DNA of 55,061 nt from Acanthaster planci (GCF_001949145.1 NW_019091410.1:769800-824860), one strand, 5' to 3'; numbered from the stretch's first letter, positions 39,001-46,012 are shown. Numbers and translations are program-made. Notes: generated by a model not told the origin, from the letters alone.

Positions 39001-40843
39001 AGTCAAAGGCTGCATCCGAATCTCTTATCTAGAGCTAGGTCTAGGTCTTCACTCCATTAGAAATGCGCGGAGACCTAGCCGTAACTCTGGAAGCCCGTTT
39101 CGGACACGGCCAAAGGCTATCACCTGGTGCATCTTCTTGAGGCACTCGTTGCCCGTCTTGAGTCCTTCCACAACCCGTGCCTCAATCTGGGCAAACTCGA
39201 TCTCCTGGACCAGGTGCTCCAGATTGCTTAGCTGGTTGTCGGTCTTGGTCAGCACCTGCTCCTGATATCGTTTCTTCTTGAGCAAAAGCTTAGCTTTCCT
39301 GGGACAAGCATCAGGGATAACCCATTTGTTTGTTACATATGGAGATTTTCTGTGTGGCGTGGGTAAGTCTAAATAGAGGGGTTTGCTTTGAACTAGCCAA
39401 ATCTTATGAGTACTGTTAAGCTATGTGTTTCAAAGCCGCCTCATGGAATTTGTGTGTTGGGCCAGAGTTGCTTCTGTTTTGTACCCAAGTGTCCCCTAAT
39501 GAGACGCCAGAAAGAGACTTTCTAAACTGGACACCTGAGGAGCATACATGCCAATAAAAATTGGTTACATGAGCTCCACTCTGAGCGCATGTGAACGTAC
39601 ACATGCAGGTGGCCCGTCCCAACAAATGGTTGTCATTGCTACATGTGGGTAAATATCGTTTGTTTTGCTCGCACAGAGGTCATAATTGTTGGTTCATGCA
39701 AACTGGTCATGTGCCAGGCACTACAGTGCTCAAGTCCTTATGCAAGCCACTTTACCAAAATTACATCTCCCACCAAGAAGCAAACACACCCATGTAACAA
39801 GATTCCCGACACCTTTCCTGTAACCCTAACCCCCTACGCCTTTTTACTAGGAACCATCCTCAATCCTCCAAAATCCTCTGATTTTCGACATGAAAAAATT
39901 GCATTCAGCCTCAATCCTCCAAAATCCTCCAAAATTTCTTGAAAATTGTTTGTGGAGGTCTGCCTACTGCCTCAATCCTTCAAAATCCTCCGTCAATTCC
40001 TGTCATTATGTTGAGGCAGTGCGAAGGGCATTCTTGAGCAGTACGGTTGATTCAAAAGAAAATCGGGCTGAATTTGTGCTTGACTAAGCAAGAACAACAC
40101 AAGGTCTAATCCACGACCTTCACGCATGACATCCTTCGCAATCAGCCATGCACTTTTGCCATTCACCCTCAATCCTCCAAAATCCTTCAAAATCGCCCAA
40201 AGGATTTAGAACAATCGAGGAGATTCCATGTTGACAGTTACACAGATTCTTGGAGGTCATGCAACTTACTCCTTCTTTCCATCGCGTAGTAGCGTCTTGG
40301 CGACCTCTCTTTCACGGGCCAAATTCGCTTCAATCTTCCTTTGGTATTGCTTCAACTTATCTCTTTGTTCCTTCAGTTGCTGTAAGGAAAGTGAATGATG
40401 ATTTGTGAGTGCAATGTTTCAAACCTGGTGAATGCCCCAGCTTTCTTACAATGAGCCAGTTCTTTATTTGGGGAGTCAGGTTGGCTTTAGTGGCTCTTTC
40501 CTTGCCTTCAACCTCTGCGACCCGGGTTCGAATCCCACCCGACTCAGCATGTGGACTAGGTTTTCAGTCCCTGCCTGATTCCATGGTTTTTCCCTGGAAT
40601 ATTTATCCAGGGTTTTACCTCCCACCTCTGAAACCGAACATTTCTGCACTGTCTTATGAATTGTCATTCAATCCGGTAATTGGCACTAAATGCGCTGTTG
40701 GCTGAAAAAAGTGCGCTGTTGGATGAAAAAGTTAAAAAAGCATGTCAATATATACAAAAAAGCCTAGAATTTTGTCAACCAACCAGAACTGCCTTGTCTT
40801 GCTCTGTGACTCGGCTCTTCTTCTTCCCGAAGAGATTACCCAT
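18096..40843 (-). CDS. CHMP6: Charged multivesicular body protein 6 (ESCRT-III subunit CHMP6/VPS20), complete, six exons
   Basis: Coding exons on the minus strand are 40784-40843, 40270-40379, 39124-39298, 35622-35687, 19341-19488 and 18096-18154, with stop TGA at 18096-18098. All junctions are GT-AG and phase compatible, giving 205 residues against about 201 in human CHMP6. The protein starts MGNLFGKKK, so Gly2 is the expected N-myristoylation site. It continues with VTEQDKAVLQLKEQRDKLKQ (helix 1), LLLKKKRYQEQVL, IEFAQIEARVVEGL, NECLKKMHQMMSLEDVERI, EYQREIDELLAGGL and QLPDVPTDKLP (the region of the MIM2 motif that contacts VPS4 MIT domains), ending EREMVLAS. CHMP6 links ESCRT-II (VPS25) to CHMP4 assembly on endosomes. 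Intron 4 is 16.1 kb and contains the nested GPCR genes on the same strand. The exon 1 donor GTTGGT is weak but phase and homology support it. Confidence 0.95.
18699..18828. mobile_element. Small inverted-repeat element (MITE-like) in CHMP6 intron 5
   Basis: The left arm begins AGAAGTTGTGCGTGGCAGCC and the right arm, reverse complemented, begins AGAGGTTGTGCGTGGGAGCC. The interior carries TTTGTTGC and GTGGAACAAAA stretches reminiscent of the elements at 47334 and 50380, so it may be a relative of that family. It is about 130 bp and non-coding. Confidence 0.5.
19185..19320 (+). repeat. Interspersed repeat, copy 2
   Basis: This shares the blocks GCCACCAATTTGTATTTG, GGCATGTGCAGGAG and GCCAGTGAGGGTGCACTTCA with the inverted segment at 9426-9600. 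It ends about 15 bases before the intron-side end of the CHMP6 exon 5 donor. Confidence 0.5.
19489..21880 (-). other. CHMP6 intron 4, part downstream of the GPCR cluster
   Basis: No gene is recognised. There is a short segment at about 19644-19735 resembling, in reverse orientation, repeats at 48518 and 52096, and AT-rich sequence with ACATGT motifs near 20486 and 21590. Open frames in this part are short and unlike known proteins. Confidence 0.5.
21881..22034. repeat. 40-bp minisatellite, about 3.8 copies, over the 3' end of GPCR1
   Basis: The unit begins TCTCACCAATTTCCTCATGG and ends near GGGCTCACAT. Units start at 21881, 21921, 21961 and 22001 and differ by only a base (GGGTTCACAT in one). 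On the minus strand the first unit encodes the last residues of the upstream GPCR (PWTMRKLVRM) and its TGA stop at 21995-21997. The remaining units lie in the 3' UTR. Confidence 0.95.
21995..22966 (-). CDS. Orphan class A (rhodopsin-family) GPCR 1, intronless
   Basis: This is a single exon of 323 residues with seven hydrophobic segments. Family marks in order are GNALV in TM1 (26-30), LNLAVAD in TM2 (Asp55), ERF at 118-120 in place of DRY, Trp146 and Pro149 in TM4, FFLFIFPCRIW in TM6, NPVVY at 284-288 in TM7, and an amphipathic helix 8 (KYDQLRQAFK) followed by CPC as possible palmitoylation sites. The extracellular loop at 71-90 carries an N-glycosylation site (NAT). The gene lies inside CHMP6 intron 4 on the same strand and is one of a local family. 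The last ~12 codons fall in a minisatellite. The ligand cannot be inferred; a peptide or small-molecule receptor of a lineage-specific expansion is plausible. The start was chosen because ATG lies a normal distance before TM1. Confidence 0.9.
   Translation of the reverse strand: MATGQSDLNTAISVLRVLLCTFGFTGNALVCITIGNTKSLHNVTNLMILNLAVADALACFCAIHQPWIIDLYTLYPPQNATECSPELFFQHDSIFVYYYVKNCFYTHSVLGLMLATVERFVGIVRPLHHRSFFSRRKIVLLLVAMWVVPFVVELPQILFVIIHFRKSCPYTEPESGLLLCASSVLLLAIPAGAIFLMYARILCNLKRGTRTLVAQGIPQPAQQLLHAYKKVSGTLSDITAAFFLFIFPCRIWRIVLSTGTGDINDSIVLLSAVELLTMLNSVINPVVYGFKYDQLRQAFKAIVCPCDNNKKPLPWTMRKLVRM
22967..23664 (-). other. Spacer between GPCR1 and GPCR2
   Basis: About 700 bases without a recognisable gene. 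It should hold the 5' flank of GPCR1 and the 3' flank of GPCR2. An ACGTACATGTATAT stretch is at 23214-23227. Confidence 0.5.
23665..24946 (-). CDS. Orphan class A GPCR 2, interrupted by an assembly gap
   Basis: The N-terminal part (24533-24946, 138 codons) runs from MADLSYDQLS through TM1 (GNVLV), TM2 (LNLALAD), an NNT glycosylation site, VERYIGIIRPLHYASFF at the end of TM3 and the second intracellular loop. The C-terminal part (23665-24237, 190 residues plus stop) starts GRRRIILMLALAW and continues through TM4, TM5, TM6 (FFLLVFPVRIF), NPVMYGFKY in TM7 and helix 8 (QLRQAFKASIC). The 295-base N run falls exactly between codons of the two halves. In GPCR1 the matching stretch reads SFFSRRKIVLLL with nothing extra, so abutting the flanks gives a 328-residue receptor of family length. 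The gene therefore looks intact and the gap size looks nominal. DRY is replaced by ERY here. Ligand unknown. Confidence 0.85.
24238..24532. other. Assembly gap, 295 N
   Basis: A run of N inside the GPCR2 coding region. Homology to the neighbouring receptors predicts that few or no bases are missing, so the run length is probably an estimate. It is also not a multiple of three. Confidence 0.99.
24947..26739 (-). other. Spacer between GPCR2 and GPCR3
   Basis: This holds the 5' flank of GPCR2 and, from about 25690, the start of segmental duplication unit A. That start includes two copies of the 60-bp minisatellite unit (25800-25915) that is expanded in unit B, and sequence such as TCAATGCTCCCAGAAGCAAT that recurs near 31575. 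No gene is recognised. Confidence 0.6.
25690..29335. repeat. Segmental duplication, unit A (contains GPCR3)
   Basis: Colinear with 30480-35165. Matching landmarks are 25850 with the minisatellite at 30655-31440; 26048-26100 with 31570-31620; GPCR3 with the pseudogene at 32494; the 5' flank 27694-28100 with 33068-33430; 28102-28150 with 34530-34570; and 28740-29335 with 34570-35165. Insertions and deletions of several hundred bases distinguish the copies. The boundaries are approximate. Confidence 0.85.
26740..27693 (-). CDS. Orphan class A GPCR 3, intronless
   Basis: A single exon of 317 residues. It starts MNATDS with an NAT glycosylation site. TM1 carries GNALV, TM2 LNLAVAD, the TM3 end ERF (FERFIGITRPLHY), TM4 VWVTPVVVDLP, TM6 FFILVSPVKIW and TM7 NSAINPLLYGFKY, followed by helix 8 (KQLRQSFLALL) and a Cys/Lys-rich tail (CKKCKR). 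It shares the i3 signature LLAAHKKVTGAM with GPCR2 (LLHAHKKVTGSL) and GPCR1 (LLHAYKKVSGTL), so all three are paralogues. A near-identical but broken copy lies at 32494-33067 within a duplicated segment. The gene is nested in CHMP6 intron 4 on the same strand. Ligand unknown. Confidence 0.92.
   Translation of the reverse strand: MNATDSPCIDDSITIFDALYVLVGFLGFIGNALVCLTVCCTKALHSITNFFILNLAVADTLSSVAHVSSHFVIKQLLLVDCPHNETWFPELMYWRKCRELVVFLARCFLAHSVLSLTLITFERFIGITRPLHYSRYLSRGKIVAMLLAVWVTPVVVDLPRFVLAVLSSEYDPNGIGYYPVFHVLSTILLVLAMAAMLWMYVRILSNLKQSVKNLEELGVQGSVQELLAAHKKVTGAMALVTAAFFILVSPVKIWEVVIDISLLNKPKFLKPWLVLMIVLNSAINPLLYGFKYKQLRQSFLALLRGSCKKCKRSNRVQ
27694..29453 (-). other. 5' flank of GPCR3 and remainder of duplication unit A
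   Basis: The first ~400 bases upstream of the GPCR3 start are closely matched upstream of the pseudogene at 33068-33430 and partly at 29520-29800, so the promoter or 5' UTR was copied with the genes. An ACATGTACATCACATCC motif is shared by these copies. No further gene is seen. Confidence 0.6.
29454..29840 (-). pseudogene. Remnant of a third GPCR3-type copy: start codon region plus 5' flank only
   Basis: On the minus strand ATG at 29481-29483 opens MNVTDSPFID, matching GPCR3 MNATDSPCID, and homology stops after about ten codons. Upstream, 29530-29800 matches the GPCR3 5' flank (GTCAGCTTGCCAGAAT, the ATGTACATCATATCCTACTGA stretch and others). Next to the ATG the flank is replaced by a short segment with TTTATAGCGCTTTACA, which resembles the 3' end of a reversed LINE. 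The whole receptor body is missing. Confidence 0.75.
29841..30479. other. Spacer between the GPCR remnant and duplication unit B
   Basis: AT-rich sequence with a purine run near 30027 and no recognisable gene. Confidence 0.45.
30655..31440. repeat. ~60-bp minisatellite, about 13 copies
   Basis: The unit is roughly CAATGTTACCCTGATAATTG followed by CCGAAGACTGACAAAGGCAG and GTTTGTAATAAATCCTTCAT. Units begin near 30659, 30722, 30780, 30840, 30899, 30958, 31018, 31078, 31137, 31197, 31257, 31317 and 31378. The last complete ones are almost identical, so expansion is recent at that end. Unit A has only about two units at 25800-25915. The period of about 60 keeps frames open on the minus strand (20-residue repeats such as QSSAIIRVTLMKDLLQTCLC), but the repeat is intronic and I do not call it coding. 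Confidence 0.95.
32494..33067 (-). pseudogene. GPCR4 pseudogene, copy of GPCR3
   Basis: It starts MNATDSPCIDDS like GPCR3. A 9-base deletion shortens TM1 (VGFIGNA instead of VGFLGFIGNA). A 2-base deletion in the following codons shifts the frame, so the rest (LVCLTVCCTKALH onward) is in another frame. A second 9-base deletion removes SIT from ALHSITNFF. The remainder matches GPCR3 almost residue for residue (FERFIGITRPLHY, VWVTPVVVDLP) until LVLAM in TM5, where a deletion joins it to the downstream flank and the frame ends VTES. TM5 to TM7 are absent. This is clearly non-functional as a seven-helix receptor. Confidence 0.92.
33068..35621 (-). other. 5' flank of the GPCR4 pseudogene and CHMP6 intron 4 up to exon 4
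   Basis: 33068-33430 copies the GPCR3 5' flank. 33460-34520 is absent from unit A and has no recognised content. 34530-35165 copies 28102-29335 with a deletion. The last ~450 bases before exon 4 show no gene. Confidence 0.55.
37179..37392 (+). mobile_element. Non-LTR retrotransposon (LINE) 3' relic
   Basis: From 37188 the plus strand reads LWNKLPINIRALSAITDF, then KAAPKTHYFQHTYC and stop TGA at 37284-37286. This is the typical end of CR1/Rex-like ORF2 proteins (W..LP..IR......F...L..), with one in-frame stop just before it at 37185. The tail GCGCATTATAAGTGTTCTG and an (ATT)n run follow, as in LINE 3' ends. Only this dead 5'-truncated end was recognised. Confidence 0.7.
37396..38217. mobile_element. 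Non-autonomous DNA transposon with TA target duplication (pogo/Tigger-like)
   Basis: The left end is CAGTCGACTCTCGGTAATAC and the right end, reverse complemented, is CAGTCGACTCTCGTTAATAC. Both are flanked by TA (37394-37395 and 38218-38219). Subterminal motifs such as TAAGACGAG and AATACGAG recur near both ends. The interior (822 bp in all) has no transposase frame. TA target duplication and the CAGTCGA.TCTCGTTA end fit the Tc1/mariner-pogo superfamily. It sits inside the (ATT)n tail of the LINE relic. Confidence 0.85.
38300..38450. mobile_element. MITE family with GCAACTT ends, copy 1
   Basis: The ends are CAGGCAACTTGG on the left and AAAAGTTGCATGCCTG on the right. The interior AAGTGAAAAACGAGGAAATC and GATCCGAGGAAAAGTTGC stretches match copy 2 at 53614. 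An A-run lies near 38320. Non-coding. Confidence 0.7.
39299..40269 (-). other. CHMP6 intron 2, with clustered CCTCAATCCTCCAAAATCC repeats
   Basis: Between 39857 and 40190 the motif CTCAATCCTCCAAAATCC or a close variant occurs at least four times, with extra CAAAATCCTCC units between. The cluster is non-coding and of unknown class. The rest of the intron holds no recognised gene. Confidence 0.6.
40380..40783 (-). other. CHMP6 intron 1
   Basis: Almost half of this intron is the SINE at 40470-40650. The remainder shows nothing recognisable. Confidence 0.8.
40470..40650 (+). mobile_element. tRNA-derived SINE
   Basis: It carries a perfect RNA polymerase III B box, GGTTCGAATCC, at 40525-40535 and an A-box-like TGGCTTTAGTGG at 40482-40493, spaced as in tRNAs. 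The tail ATGGTTTTTCCCTGGAAT and GGGTTTTACCTCCCACCTC resembles that of the SINE at 42913. It lies in CHMP6 intron 1, opposite in direction to the gene. Confidence 0.8.
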
Positions 40844-42326
40844 GATGCATCAGAGAGGCCAACAACAAATCTGTACCTGGGGGATGTCACAAGATAATGT
40901 TGTATGTCAATGGTTGATCTGCATAATGGGTTGATTGCATTGTCCTAATATCAGTTTAACCTGACAGTGTCAGTGACAGTGTGTCACTGTCCCCTTGCCA
41001 AACAGTCTTCCACCAGCATACCGTAATCACAGAAAGAAGAGGTGATCAGCTGATAAACTGACAAACCTTTATCTGGTTCCTGAATGAGACTTGGTGAAAT
41101 TCAGACTTTGTTTAAGGAAGTGAAAATCAAGATGCAAGTTGTATTGTATTTGGCTATCAAAGCTGGATTCAAATCCCATAGTGCGACGACCTCTAAAAAA
41201 GTAAAAGTGCATGCTGTGGTACTGCTAACTGCTGGCTTCTGAGAAGACAAGCTCACAGGGGTCAAGGGTGTAAGCCCAGTGGACAATGTCTTTAGTCATA
41301 TTGTAAATGAAGACAACGTCCAACCTGGGCTAGGGGTGTCTTCTACTAGTGCACCATGAAACTTCTAGTTTCCAAATATATACGCACACAGTGGGCTGAA
41401 AGGCATCGAAGAAGGCACACTTTTCATGAGAAACCTAATCAGATTAGAGGTCATGGCTTGAAATTATTCAGGCCAGCCGTTGGGTTTGAATTGCAGGAAG
41501 AAACAGCGATCATATGGAACGGTTTCCCAGCCAAAGGAGTGGAGGCAAAATTAATCAGCCTGTGCCCTGTCATGCCTGTTTAAAAATCAGTTCCCATCAT
41601 CTGATCCCAGGCCTAAAATCACCAGATCATGCTTATGGTGTAGTCTTAGGTTGGCATAAAATCAGCCAAAACCACTGTATGTGCAACCAATGAAAAGTGG
41701 ATTGTAAACTGGGGTGAAAATGATTCATTGGCCTACAGGTGTGTGATGGTCGCAAACACTCATGGCACATGGTATGGAATTTGTCCAAAGTAACTACATG
41801 TAGGACCCTACAAAACATTTGGACATGATCAGACCATCGACTGTCAAGCCGCGATTCATAAGGTCCTTATTTAATTACAGGGATGGTGAATTTGGGGACC
41901 CTGTTCCTATAATAGAAGGGAGATCTACCTTTTAACTTTTGGCTTACCATAGGTAGATGACTGTGACATTGTGCTCAATAACTGTACGGTTGATGTTGTG
42001 AAAAAAGGGCAGAGTTTTGAGGGAATATATGACGGGAACCTGTGGGTGTTTTAACACAACACATGGTGGAGTCAAATTTGCACGGCTGGTTTATCAGTAG
42101 GAAAGTCACATTTTCTCACAACTTACAATTTGAAGTTTCCAAAAACCAGCGTCAGGGCAATTTAGACAGTGTTGCCTTTGGTTTTGGGGGGAATGACCAG
42201 TTTTGCACAGACTGAAATGACAAAAAACTTGAGGGGTCCCCGAATTCACAATCCCCCTACAGCTGTATAGGCCTATTATAGAGAACAGGAGCGGATAAAT
42301 TATTGAAACATAAGAATTAAAAAAAA

Positions 42327-43330
42327 ATGACTTTCACTTTGCAGGTACACCATCGAATCAATCTCAAGCACCCATCCAGTAGTCGCCCCAGTGTATATCG
42401 CATTCCATGTGAATGCGGCCGAGTATACATCGGGGAAACCGGAAGGAACCTCCCCACCAGACTCCAAGAACACTGCTTGCATGGCCGACGAGGAGAATAC
42501 AACTCAGCTATCATCCGCTATGCACACTCCATGAACCACCGCATCGAATGGGACAAAGCAGAACTCATCGCCCCCATCCAGAACTGGCTCCTAAGGAGAA
42601 TCCGAGAAGCCACTGAGGCACCCACTACTAGCACCCGAGCAGATACCCACTCCCGGGCAGTAGGGGCCTCTATACCCGAAGCCCATGCCCCCCCAGGAGT
42701 TAGGGTCTTCTCTACCCAAAGCCATCTCCGTCCCCTCCCCGGCATAAGGGTCCCCTTATACCCGAACCCAAGGTTTCTCGCCAATTCCAGGATCCAACAC
42801 CTTCAGGCAACAGTGCACACACCGAGTCACTCAACCCGTGAATCACAATCCACGCTCCACTGCTTCGGGATTACCTTTACAACCAGCTATCCACTCCAAC
42901 CCGGCACACACTGGGGAATTGCGTTAGCATAGCGGTTCTTTCCTCGCTTTGCACCAATGAGGCCCAGGTTAGAGTCCCGGCTTTGCCCAGGCTTTAAGTG
43001 ATTTTGGTTTCCAGTCCATACTCGCTCTCGCAGGTTTTCTCCGGGTACTCCGGTTTCCTCCTGCGTCTAAAACTGGACCTTCTTCCTAACTCCGTAATGT
43101 GATGCTGATTAATGAAGTGTATGAATAAACGTACAGTTATTGGCACAAATAGCCTGAGTTGCTAAAAGAGCCATTAAAACAAAACAACAACAATCCGGCA
43201 CACTCTCCTGAGGACGGCCAGAGCACACTGGCTGAAATGTCGAGTTAACACTCACTGGTTCTTTTAGGAACCACACATCGCCCAAAACTAATAGAGATTG
43301 ATTCCATGGTGTACCAGCAAACCCATTTCT
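42327..43330 (+). mobile_element. Penelope-like retroelement 3' fragment encoding a GIY-YIG endonuclease domain
   Basis: The open frame 42327-42932 encodes VYRIPCECGRVYIGETGRNL, then TRLQEH: the GIY-YIG nuclease core (VYRI and YIG with a CxC pair, then the catalytic-helix Arg and His) found at the C-terminus of Penelope-like reverse transcriptases. RT motifs are missing upstream, so the element is 5' truncated. A lysine-poor, proline-rich C-terminal tail follows. Past the SINE insertion, 43195-43330 contains CTGAGGACGGCCAGAGCACA and CTGGCTGAAATGTCGAG, the stem-loop type of sequence commonly seen downstream of such ORFs. GIY-YIG domains also occur in other retroelements, so the family call is likely rather than certain. 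Confidence 0.8.
42913..43194 (+). mobile_element. tRNA-related SINE inserted in the Penelope-like fragment
   Basis: An A-box-like TTAGCATAGCGG at 42924-42935 and a B-box-like GGTTAGAGTCC at 42967-42977 are followed by a body with CAGGTTTTCTCCGGGTACTC and CGGTTTCCTCCTGCGTCTAA, and an AAAACAAAACAACAACAA tail. Flanks CCGGCACACACT (42901-42912) and CCGGCACACTCT (43195-43206) look like a 9-12 bp target-site duplication. Confidence 0.8.
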
Positions 43331-43723
43331 CATGTCTCTTCTACCACGCAATTACATGTAGGCGTAGTAGTAGAACTTAAAATCTCACTTGACTTTCATG
43401 ACTGGTGACTTTCACAACACTCAACAGTTTTTGAACTTGACAACACAACAGTTTGACCACAAATTACCTACTGAATAGCACAGATAAGAAGATCTTACAT
43501 AGAGAAAAATTAAACACAGCTGCTCGAAGATAAAAGAACTTACACTTTACCGCGACGTGCTTCCTGTTTGTGTACAAGTTACAACTAAGTTTACCGATCA
43601 ACGATGGTGCAGCAGAAAAGTAGTCAGTGGGTAGCAATCACGTGTAAAAGTATACAGTGAAGTCAGGGGTGCTACCTTCAATAACAGTGAAAAACAAACC
43701 TAAGTTAGAGGGCGTATTTCAAT

Positions 43724-45783
43724 ATGGCAGCCTCCAGAGAGGAAAATGTGAATTACAAAACAACTGCTAAAACGGCCGCTGGAAAACCTTGCAGGGCTTG
43801 CACGGACTTCAAATCGTTTGCAAAGTCACAAGGATTAGTCATGCCACCTGGACTGCATAATAATGTAAGTATTTTGTGAGACTAGTTGCCAGTCGGCATG
43901 GTCGGGGAATTTCGTTGGGCACGCGAAGCATAGGCCTAACCCTGAAAATTTAAGCGTCAACCAATTCTGATGCAATACCTGAGAAGGTTTCGTTTTGCTT
44001 TGGTATGACTCTGTTTACTTTCAGAGCCATAACATATCAATATTTGATTAGAATATTGGGGAGTCAATAATATTTCACATTGTACATTTTCCATCATTAA
44101 GAAACCAACACACTTCTCAAACACAGTCTCAGAGGGTTTGTGCACAGGATGTCAAGCAGCGTGTGTGTACTATGGGATTCTTTCCTAGGACTTAAAAGAG
44201 GGTGATGAAGGTGTAATGCGTCCTCTGGATACTTTATCGACTATACCATACAGGGGGAATGAGACGTAGGATTAGGAAACCATTGATGTATGACAATAGT
44301 CATGATGGGGAAACCATGAAAAGGCCCGGCGAAGAAGACCAACAGCCAAGGGCAAGTTCGATCAGCGACAAATAGTCAACCGGTGGTCAGTTTTCACCGG
44401 TAACATGTACATTCAATATATGCCAGGCACCAGGGAAAATTGACCATTGGTTAAAAAATTGTCGTTTAACAGAACTTAATCCGAGTGTAATTGGAGGACC
44501 AAGCCTACTTCCAAAAAAAATAATAAAAAAATAAATAAAAATAAATGTAAGAGAATGGTCGAAACGAGACAATTATTGCTGAAATTGAAACAACATACAT
44601 TCTTAGTAAGACTCACTTCCAAGGCGACTTGGAGGGAACTTAAAGTAGGAAATTTCACTCACCGGAGTCTTCCAAGTTGTCACTGCACACGATATACTTT
44701 CTATATTGTGCTTTAATCACGATAGTGAATCAACCATTTATGGGACAGCCTACATGACTGTATGCAGTGTTTTTCTAAATTTGCATTCTTCCGAAGTGGA
44801 TAATACATCATCTCAAAATCTTCAGACCCATGTTTTGAGGGTCTTTTTTAGCCACCATACTAAAATGGCTTTCAGAAAATCTTTATATGGTAATGCATGC
44901 ATTCAGATCCATTCACACATTCATTTCTGCATTGATGGTTTTTAAGAGTTTTGTGGAAGAGATGGATTGAAGATTCAAAAATAAACAAAAGAAATTAGGG
45001 TCATTCGATAAACACATGGTTTATGAGGATTTTAAAGCTAGATTCATTCACAGAAATCAGCAAGTGACGGCAAAGAGCCTGCCAGTGATCCTGAGTGCCC
45101 ATTGGATCGGGAAGAGCTTGGGCGGAACACCTGGTCATTTCTGCACACCATGGCGGCGTACTACCCGGACCGGCCGACAGAGATGCAGCAGAGCGAGATG
45201 GGACAGTTCATCAACCTCTTCTCCAAGTTCTTCCCCTGCGATGAGTGCGCCGAGGATCTCAGAGAAAAGTAAGCTAATCCGGTGAGCAGGAGGTTGTGGG
45301 TGCGAGTCCCACCCAAATAGGTTCAAATGTTGGGCCTGTTTGTTTCACATGCATTTAGATAACGATCAGCGATCCTAGCGCTGGTTCACGCCATCCATTA
45401 AGTGACTTTTGGTGTCTGTAAACCAAGGACGGATCACTGATTGTGATCCAAATCCACGTGAAACAAACCGGGCCATAAAGTTTTTACTCAGGCTCCAGTT
45501 TGGATTAAGTACATTTCCTATGTGCGACTTGATTATTAAAACTTGAAATGGTCTGTGACAGTTTTGTTAAACGATTTCCAAGGTTGACACAGCTTCCTGT
45601 CCATACTTTTCGCGTAGGTTAAAGACCAACCAGCCGGATACCAGCAGCCGCCACGCCCTCTCCCAGTGGTTCTGCAGGCTGCACAATGATGTCAGCCGCA
45701 GGATAGGCAAGCCCGAGTTTGACTGCAGCAAGGTGGACGAGCGATGGCGAGATGGATGGAAGGATGGCTCCTGCGACTGGTGA
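43724..45783 (+). CDS. GFER: FAD-linked sulfhydryl oxidase GFER/ALR (Erv1 family), complete, three exons
   Basis: Exons 43724-43864, 45054-45268 and 45618-45783 (stop TGA 45781-45783) join in phase to 173 residues. GFER/Erv1 reoxidises Mia40/CHCHD4 in the mitochondrial intermembrane space, passing electrons to cytochrome c or oxygen through FAD. Visible marks are the N-terminal CRAC disulfide in [12 protein letters not shown] (residues 23-26), the ALR domain start [20 protein letters not shown] with the FAD-contacting W and H, the redox centre CDEC in [35 protein letters not shown] with its HN motif, and the closing [19 protein letters not shown]. The order and spacing match human GFER as I recall it. 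The start at 43724 gives a short N-terminal arm without an obvious basic presequence. Intron 2 is only 349 bp and mostly transposon-derived. Confidence 0.95.
43865..45053 (+). other. GFER intron 1
   Basis: Donor GTAAGT directly follows exon 1 and acceptor CAG precedes 45054. It is AT-rich with an A/T run near 44512-44545. No repeat family or gene was recognised. Confidence 0.8.
45269..45617 (+). other. GFER intron 2, largely repeat-derived
   Basis: It starts with GTAAGC, followed at once by a tRNA-like fragment with the B-box-like GGTGCGAGTCC (45299-45309), then an inverted-repeat element (45332-45474). The acceptor is GTAG at 45614-45617. Confidence 0.8.
45332..45474. mobile_element. MITE with GGGCCTGTTTGTTTCAC-type inverted ends
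   Basis: The left end is GGGCCTGTTTGTTTCACATG and the right end, reverse complemented, is GGCCCGGTTTGTTTCACGTG. Inverted similarity extends inward over about 43 bp to GATCAGCGATCC and GATCACTGATTG. It is 143 bp and non-coding. The ends resemble PIF/Harbinger termini, but a TWA target duplication is not clear. Confidence 0.7.
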
Positions 45784-46012
45784 CCCAGGGCTCTGTGCAG
45801 GGCTGGGCCCCCTGCACGCGGAGTACCAGGCGTTATGGTTTTCTCAGAACTCGCCTCCATTTCAAATTTTGGCTTTCGCTCGAAAACCGTTTTGTAGGCC
45901 TTCAGTATTTGAGCCAGTTGAAAAGGCATGGCATATTATATTGTGGTGTCTGCATTTCGGAAGCAAAACACTAAATCATATTGAATTGGCATTACATCCT
46001 CAGGGAACTAAA

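Larger units (their letters stand above)
35688..39123 (-). other. CHMP6 intron 3
   Basis: The intron lies between donor GTGATA after exon 3 and the acceptor before exon 4. It holds a LINE 3' relic (37179-37392), a TA-flanked DNA transposon (37396-38217) and an inverted-repeat element (38300-38450), all listed separately. No gene is seen in 35688-37178 or 38451-39123. Confidence 0.7.
40844..43723. other. Head-to-head intergenic region between CHMP6 and GFER
   Basis: The two start codons are 2.9 kb apart and face away from each other, so both promoters lie here. Apart from the Penelope-like fragment and its SINE (42327-43330) I see no gene, and no TATA box that I can assign with confidence. 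Confidence 0.6.

Noticed and set aside
40482-40535. tRNA gene suggested by a perfect B box
   Set aside because: No cloverleaf with paired acceptor stem could be formed by eye, and the segment continues into a SINE body. It is a tRNA-derived SINE.
42518-42784. Minus-strand open frame across the GIY-YIG region
   Set aside because: A shadow of the plus-strand Penelope-like frame, with no recognisable domain.
45016-45285. Plus-strand open frame over GFER exon 2 with an Arg/Ser-rich translation
   Set aside because: It is a different frame from the one encoding the conserved Erv1/ALR sequence.
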